From Phyto melanocephala (Eukaryota > Arthropoda > Insecta > Diptera > Rhinophoridae): DNA of 64,000 nt. This document shows positions 58,871 through 64,000 of this stretch, one piece after another. Where the stretch lies: the NCBI GenBank assembly GCA_941918925.1, contig OW799233.1:130534833-130598832 (forward strand), read 5' to 3'. The translations under genes were made by a program, and so were the position numbers. Positions within the stretch are counted from its first letter, which is position 1, and each line of letters starts with the position of its first letter. The notes beneath the pieces are model-generated. The model searched no databases, was not told the origin of the DNA, and saw only the letters and a list, made by a program, of their open reading frames with translations.

Positions 58871-59520
58871 GCAAGGTTAGGTTAGGTTAGGTGAAAAAGG
58901 AGGGGCACTAACAGCCCAAACCCATGACAGGTATACACTTATGCCCAGTTGGCATGTTGTGCGCTCCATTTGGAAAACGGAATTTCCAAACAAAAACTAT
59001 AAACATAATTCCCCATAAATAACGGACTAGTCCAAGAACCCAGTCCCCTTAATGTAACTCCTTATGGATCTCCAGTTCAAGATCCCCAGGTATTCCAAGT
59101 TCTACATAGTATCCACTGTAATATTCTCGCGCCTAATATGCCCAAACGCAGGACAATGACAGAGGTAGTGTACCAAACGCTCATCCTCTTCATGTTGTCT
59201 TCTCAGATAATCTCATGCGAGCTAGATGGGTTCTCAACTCCGTATGACCGGTAATTAAACTGGTTAGTTTCCTAAGTGTTGGTCTATTTAGTTCCAGACT
59301 CTCCTTTGATTTCCAAAGATTTGGGTCACCCCATAGTGTTCTTGTCACCTTACCGAGATGAGTGCTTTGCCATTTTCTGACATGTTCCTCCATTGCCCAA
59401 CATTTAAGTTCATCCTTAAATCGTTTAAAGGGTTTATTGAATTTACCAGGTATCCAAAGTGTCATGTCATAACTTTTAAGAATTTTAAAAGGTTTTAACG
59501 TTTCCACAATTAACAAAACA
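58871..59520 (-). mobile_element. LINE 3' end with TTAGG-like tail
   Basis: Minus strand 59516-59190 reads FKDELKCWAMEEHVRKWQST, GDPNLWKSKESLELNRPTLR and KLTSLITGHTELRTHLARMR. This is the conserved 'L..L.TGH..L..HL.RM' motif of the ORF2 C-terminal region in R1/LOA/I-group LINEs. A decayed zinc knuckle and a non-coding stretch follow, and the element ends in CACCTAACCTAACCTAACC, i.e. three TTAGG units on the plus strand at 58874-58891. Confidence 0.72.
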
Positions 59521-59670
59521 ATATTTTTCAGGACTTTTTAAGGATTTTTTGTGAATATAGCAAATTTAATTTCTAAAAATTGTTTAGCCTTTAGCTATTC
59601 CGGCAACATTGTCATACGACCATCAAACATAAATATGTACTATGAACATTATGAATGAAACAGTGCTGAC

Positions 59671-60422
59671 CAAGGCATATCCATAAGGTATATGCATCGC
59701 GGCAACAAACACAACAATAAAAAACACATGTATTTTGTTTTTGTATATATGCCGGCAATTGTCACACAATTTTTTTATTTTCTTCTTTAATTTAAATAAT
59801 TTTTAAAAAACTTTAAAGCGAAAACTTTTTATTCGTGGTTTTGTATTTTTTAAAACGTTTGAAACCAACTGAAATTGCGAATTTTTTATTGTATAATAAA
59901 ATTAAAAAAATTAAGTTTGACAACTGCAGGCAAGACTTTTAAAAAAGTTGGTAACGCTCAAGGCGAATTCATACAGGTGAAATTATCAGCACATGATGGT
60001 GGGGAAACACAATGTCTAAATTTGTTGAATTCTCCTTGATTCTATTTATTAATGCAGTATTGGAAAATTAGATTTTGGATTCCGAATTTAACATTTAACT
60101 TAATTGTGCTTTTTTGATGATAAATTTACCAACTTTATGTATATTTGTTGTTCTTGCACCAGTTATAATATGCTTCACAAACACATATAATTTTTTTAAT
60201 AAAATTTTATTGAAATAAACATATAAAAACAACTGTTCCATCTCTGTTATACAAATTGGCCTTGACAGAAAAAATCCCCTAAAAAGTTGCTTTATTGTAT
60301 CAACTCGCCGTTGCATATGAATATGCTTTGTATGAATATGCTTTGGTAACGCTTATAAAATGTATATAGAAAAAAAAAAACAGTCAGCTGATTGGATACG
60401 AGTACCTTATGGATATGCCTTG
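59671..60422. mobile_element. hAT-type MITE, 752 bp
   Basis: Perfect 8-bp duplication GTGCTGAC (59663-59670 and 60423-60430) and perfect 20-bp inverted ends CAAGGCATATCCATAAGGTA. The ends resemble those of the 211-bp MITE at 24548 (CAAGACATATTTAT...CAGGTA). No coding interior. Confidence 0.85.
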
Positions 60423-60430
60423 GTGCTGAC

Positions 60431-61760
60431 TAACTGTTAGTTGACGGCTTAAATATTTTTCTTACTATTTTATTTTTATTTTAGCAGTAAAAATGTCTCG
60501 TTCAGCAGTGCTTTTGTGCTAGTGTGTACCTGAGTGTGAGTCTAATATTTTATGATGAGCTTTCCTTGTTTATACTCTCGTTCTCACCAAATATTATGCA
60601 AATATGGTTCATATGGATATGTGTTTGCGTATGTTTGAGAGTGTGTGTCGGTGTGTGTGTGTCGGTGTGTGTGTGTCGGTGTGTGTGTTATATATGTAAG
60701 TGCTTGTACTTGTACGTGAATACACTTTAAATGCTTTTCATACAAGTATGCAAGGGAAGAGTGGCCGTTGTTGCCATTTTCCGTTAATGTTGTTTTTGTT
60801 TTATAATTGTTGTTGTCGTTGTTGTTGCTTTTCTATTAATGCTTTTGTTATACCAATTTAATAGATTATAGGAATTTTATTCCATTTTAATAGGTATTTT
60901 TATTATTTTTGTTGTTGTTGTTGTGGTTCTTGTATATTTACACATTATTTTCTGTTTACTCTCGTTGTTAGCATTCAGTTTATGCGGTTTTTATTGTTGC
61001 CTATATTTTCATTTATGTTTTTTTTTGCAATTTCGATTTATTTTGTACATACTTAAGTATGTATGTATGCATGTGTGTAATTTGAAAGTTTATTCTTGTT
61101 CAGCGTACGGAAATAAACGATAAGAAAAAGTAACGCAATGTCTGTTGTGTTCAAAAAGTGTTAATAATTTAAATGATTTGTTATTTTTTCTGTTTAAGAA
61201 ATGTATGTATAAATATTGTAGGTTTATGTACCTACATATTAACTTTACAATACGGATGGAAAGGTGGGATATGACGATAATATTTGCTTTCCCAGATTCA
61301 TTCATATTTTATAAGTACACATTTGCAAATATGTTTGTAGGTTTATCGCCTATTAACTTCAAAAGAGTCATAACTCATAAACTGCCTTTATTAAACTGGG
61401 TATTAAATACAAGTCATTGGCTTATATTGTTAAAAATTCAATTGATAGGTACTGTTTCTTTGATGTAATAATTCATCATTAGTTTAGTGAGATTAATATC
61501 TTATATTAAAGGCAAAATTACAAAACAGCGATTTTTCCCGTGTTTGCAGCATTAAAAATCTTGGCCGAAATTATTTTTGAATCACACAAAAATTGTTTAT
61601 AATATTTTCAAGGCAACTTTTTTTTAAATATTTTCACAAAGTCAAATTTTTTGAATTATGAAATTATTGAGAAAAAAGAGTTTAATATACGGGGTGGTTT
61701 AAAAGTCAACATGGTGTTTAAAAAATTATAATTTGTTCCTTTATATGTATTTTGTTCCTA
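60431..61760. other. No recognised gene; GT-rich minisatellite
   Basis: 60644-60688 has three to four copies of a 14-bp unit TCGGTGTGTGTGTG. (TTG)n tracts lie near 60805-60830 and 60910-60925. ACGGGGTGGTTTAAAAGTC at 61690 looks like a lone mariner-type end. Confidence 0.5.
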
Positions 61761-62853
61761 CAGGGTGTCCGCCGGGAAGGTATAATACTTTGTTTGTTTA
61801 TAATTTTTGATTAAAGGAAAGATAATGGATCAAATATTAATTAATGTTTTATTTAATGTCGGCACTTATGTATGAAATACAATATCAGATAAATATCCGC
61901 CTCTGTTGGCCTCACAAAAGCAAGCCCTTTTGAACACATTTTTCATTTTATTCTCACACATTTCACGCGGTATTTCATTAATTTTATCACGAATATTTTG
62001 TTAAAGTTGCTCCAGCGTTTTTGGTTTGTTTGCATAAACCTTGCTTTTCAGATATCCCCACCAAAAAAGTCCGGAGCAGTCAAAGCAGGTAGAGGCCATT
62101 CAACATCACCATTTCTTGAAAAAGATGTTCCATTGCAATCCTGTGAGTCAGGCTCAAAGCATTCAATTGTGGCGTTAAAAAGTTTTCATTCATCTCACGA
62201 TATCGCTCCCCACTGACAATTACCGTTGCGCAGTTTTCAGTTTCAAAAAAGTAAGGTCCAATGATTCCTCCTGACCAAATTTCACATCAGGCTGCCACTT
62301 TTAATGGATGCAACGGTGACTGATTATTCTATTCTATTCTGTTTATTCACATATCCATTCAAATAAAAATCGGGATTTGTCATGGGCGAGCTGTAACATC
62401 CTATTGGCATAAAAGTAAATGGTATTCTGAAAAGAGCTCTTGTGTCAACTGAATCTTAAATAGAAACAAATGCAGATCTTGGTGGAAAATTGTGGCCAAA
62501 GTTATTATTTGAAGACCAATATTTTGAGCACGGCGTCGAATTGATTGATGGACTCTTTTGAATACTTCTTGAACAGCAGTAATCTTTTCAGCCGATCTTG
62601 CAGTACGTTGTGGTCCATCCTTGGACCTATCAGCTACAGTCCCTATTTCTTCGAAAGTTGGAACGTTGTTTCTTTCAAAAATTTCACGTATCTTTCTCAT
62701 CGTCACAGTAAGTAATCGATGATTGATTTTGATAAAATGTTTTAACGATTAAAACACGTTGCTTTACTAAATATTTCTCCACGTCTCTACTTCACTACTG
62801 CCAAACATGAACTGTCAAGACTAATGTTCACCAAAATAGCGGCGGACACCCAG
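61761..62853 (-). pseudogene. Degenerate mariner element, near full length
   Basis: Ends CAGGGTGTCCGCC and (right arm) CTGGGTGTCCGCC. The minus strand keeps, with shifts and stops: QRTARSAEKITAVQE and SIRRRAQNIGL with FKIQLTQEL (62620-62440), YVNKQN (62345), IIGPYFFETENC (62265-62235), SGERYREMNENFLTPQLNAL (62215-62150), and the C-terminal LTAPDFF...GYLKSKVYANKPKTLEQ and NIRDKINEIPREMCE (62080-61945). The third catalytic Asp region is thus still visible. Inactive. Confidence 0.8.
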
Positions 62854-62879
62854 AACTTTAGATAATATTACGATAACAC

Positions 62880-63231
62880 CTGGAGAATAAAGAAGTACTT
62901 AGTTTAGCAAGCTATATGCACGTGCGGAGAAAGAAGCAGTAAATTTATTACTACTGGGACTATCAACACTGATATTTACATCAAGGAGTGCTTGCAGAAG
63001 AGGTCGCTTCCATTCATACGAAAACACAATAAGTCAACATATTTTTGGCCCGACCTAGCGTCGTGTCATTATAGTAAATCTGCAGCAGAATGGTATGAAA
63101 CAAATAATATAGTGGTAGTGCCAAAAGAAGCAAATCCACCTAATTGTTCAGAACTAAGGCCCATCGAACGTTACTGGGCCTTAGTCAAAATAGTGCTGAA
63201 GGATACAAAACAAGTTGCTAATACTACTTAA
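62880..63231 (+). pseudogene. Tc1-like DDE transposase, C-terminal fragment
   Basis: Plus strand 62947-63231 reads NTDIYIKECLQKRSLPFIRK, TYFWPDLASCHYSKSAAEWY and PPNCSELRPIERYWALVKIV. The 'WPDLAS.HY' Asp and 'LRPIE.YWA' Glu are the second and third catalytic residues of a Tc1-like DD(34)E transposase family common in insects. The N-terminal two thirds are absent. It starts right next to the right end of the mariner relic. Confidence 0.72.
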
Positions 63232-63459
63232 ACCACGCTATTTTCATTAAAATGGATTAATTCGTTTCAAAGTTATTGCGTTTTATTCGTGTTAGGGTTT
63301 TATCGATATCATTCTTTATGTAATAAATCAGCGATTGATAATTTCGTCGACATTCTAATTTTAGTACTTTGCCGTCTGAAGCAATGATTTGTTCTGGGTT
63401 CATCGTCACCACCATGGTTGTCAGATTTATTTGAACCGTTTTCGACAAACTCAATGTTA
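63232..63459. other. No recognised gene
   Basis: Short unannotated stretch between the transposase fragment and the last DINE-like element. Confidence 0.4.
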
Positions 63460-64000
63460 AAAAGTAAGAGCGCTATATTCGGCCTTGCCGAATCTTATAT
63501 ACCCTTCACAACGTGTAGTAATGCAATAACAATTGTTTGTATCCCATATGAAATACGTACATACATATAAAAATATACATATATAAAAACATCCCATTGT
63601 AAAATTATAAATTAACGTATGTATTTAAAAAAAAAAAAATAAAAAATTTAAAAAATATAAAAAAAAAAAAAAAAAAAAATTAAAAAAAAAATAGTTAAAA
63701 TATATATAAAAAATATAAAACAAAAAAAAAATTATTAAAATATAAATAATATATAAAATAAAAAATAAAAAAAATAAAGAAATTAAAAAAATATATAAAA
63801 AAAATAAAAAAAAATTTTTTTTTTTGGCTCAGCTGGGATTCGATGCCACGTTTTCTCTAACCGGTATACACGTTTGTATGTATGTATGTATGTTGTTGTA
63901 ATGTTGTTTTTGTGAAAAAAAAAATCGAGGTGGTCGTGGATTTTTGCCCATATCTCAGTTGTTTATGAACCGATGTTTCTGATTTTCAATACTGATCTAC
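63460..64000 (-). mobile_element. DINE-like element, reverse, cut by window edge
   Basis: AAGTAAGAGCGC, hairpin ATTCGGCCTTGCCGAAT, ~220-bp A-rich tract, GGCTCAGCTGGGATTCGATG module (63827-63846), then TGGTCGTGGATTTTTGCCC. Continues past 64000. Confidence 0.78.

Noticed and set aside
61145..61468. 107-codon plus-strand frame
   Set aside because: AT-rich, no recognisable domain, no splice or start context; not supportable as a gene.

Overview
This is a eukaryotic, very AT-rich window packed with transposons. It almost certainly comes from a brachyceran (probably calyptrate) fly: the only host gene recognised is an insect Protein kinase D (PKD) orthologue split by multi-kb introns, and the repeats are typical of fly genomes (mariner, hAT, pogo/Tigger, Helitrons, a jockey-type LINE, and a very abundant 'TATACCCTTCAC...' family resembling Drosophila DINE-1). 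I found no bacterial genes, CRISPR, rRNA or convincing functional tRNA gene.

Host gene. PKD lies on the minus strand. Its 5' exon (about 20526-19877), exon 2 (6069-5925), exon 3 (3004-2867) and exon 4 (2630 down to between 2440 and 2392) join in frame with consensus splice sites. They encode the N-terminal ubiquitin-like region and a complete first C1 (phorbol-ester/DAG) zinc domain. The second C1, PH and kinase domains must lie beyond base 1. A strong acceptor in front of the 5' exon implies a further upstream non-coding exon to the right. From 20.5 to 64 kb I see no other host coding exon.

Repeat layout. 0-8.6 kb: pogo/Tigger relic, a 560-bp internally deleted mariner, two Helitrons with ~120-bp GC-cored tandem units, and DINE-like copies, one split by a Helitron. 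8.6-11.7 kb: a 3-kb segment bounded by long diverged inverted repeats. 11.7-19.3 kb: mariner relics, a LINE relic and several DINE-like copies. 21-28 kb: TIR elements and MITEs, one with a 10-bp target duplication. 28.6-31.1 kb: an old mariner split by a hAT element with a perfect 8-bp duplication. 33-38 kb: a PIF/Harbinger-like MITE, a tRNA-derived SINE and a pogo/Tigger relic. 39-41.5 kb: a DINE-like copy with an inverted interior, a TIR element holding a Helitron, and a hAT-type MITE. 43-47.7 kb: a MITE, a mariner relic, and a tandem-repeat (Helitron-like) block invaded by a LINE 3' end and a full-length long DINE-like copy. 49-52.2 kb: the second copy of the deleted mariner and a 5'-truncated jockey-clade LINE. 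52-64 kb: DINE-like copies, mariner, Tc1-like and hAT relics, a LINE 3' end with TTAGG units, and a 752-bp hAT-type MITE.

The most informative observations are: a SINE whose 3' tail matches the 3' end of a LINE in the same window; two Helitron versions sharing a 3' end but with unrelated 5' ends; two mariner copies that share the same internal deletion; an empty site, recoverable from a neighbouring tandem repeat, showing that the DINE-like family inserts with little or no target duplication; and an ATG-less in-frame His/Gln-rich extension upstream of the PKD start. None of these amounts to a demonstrated new biological system.
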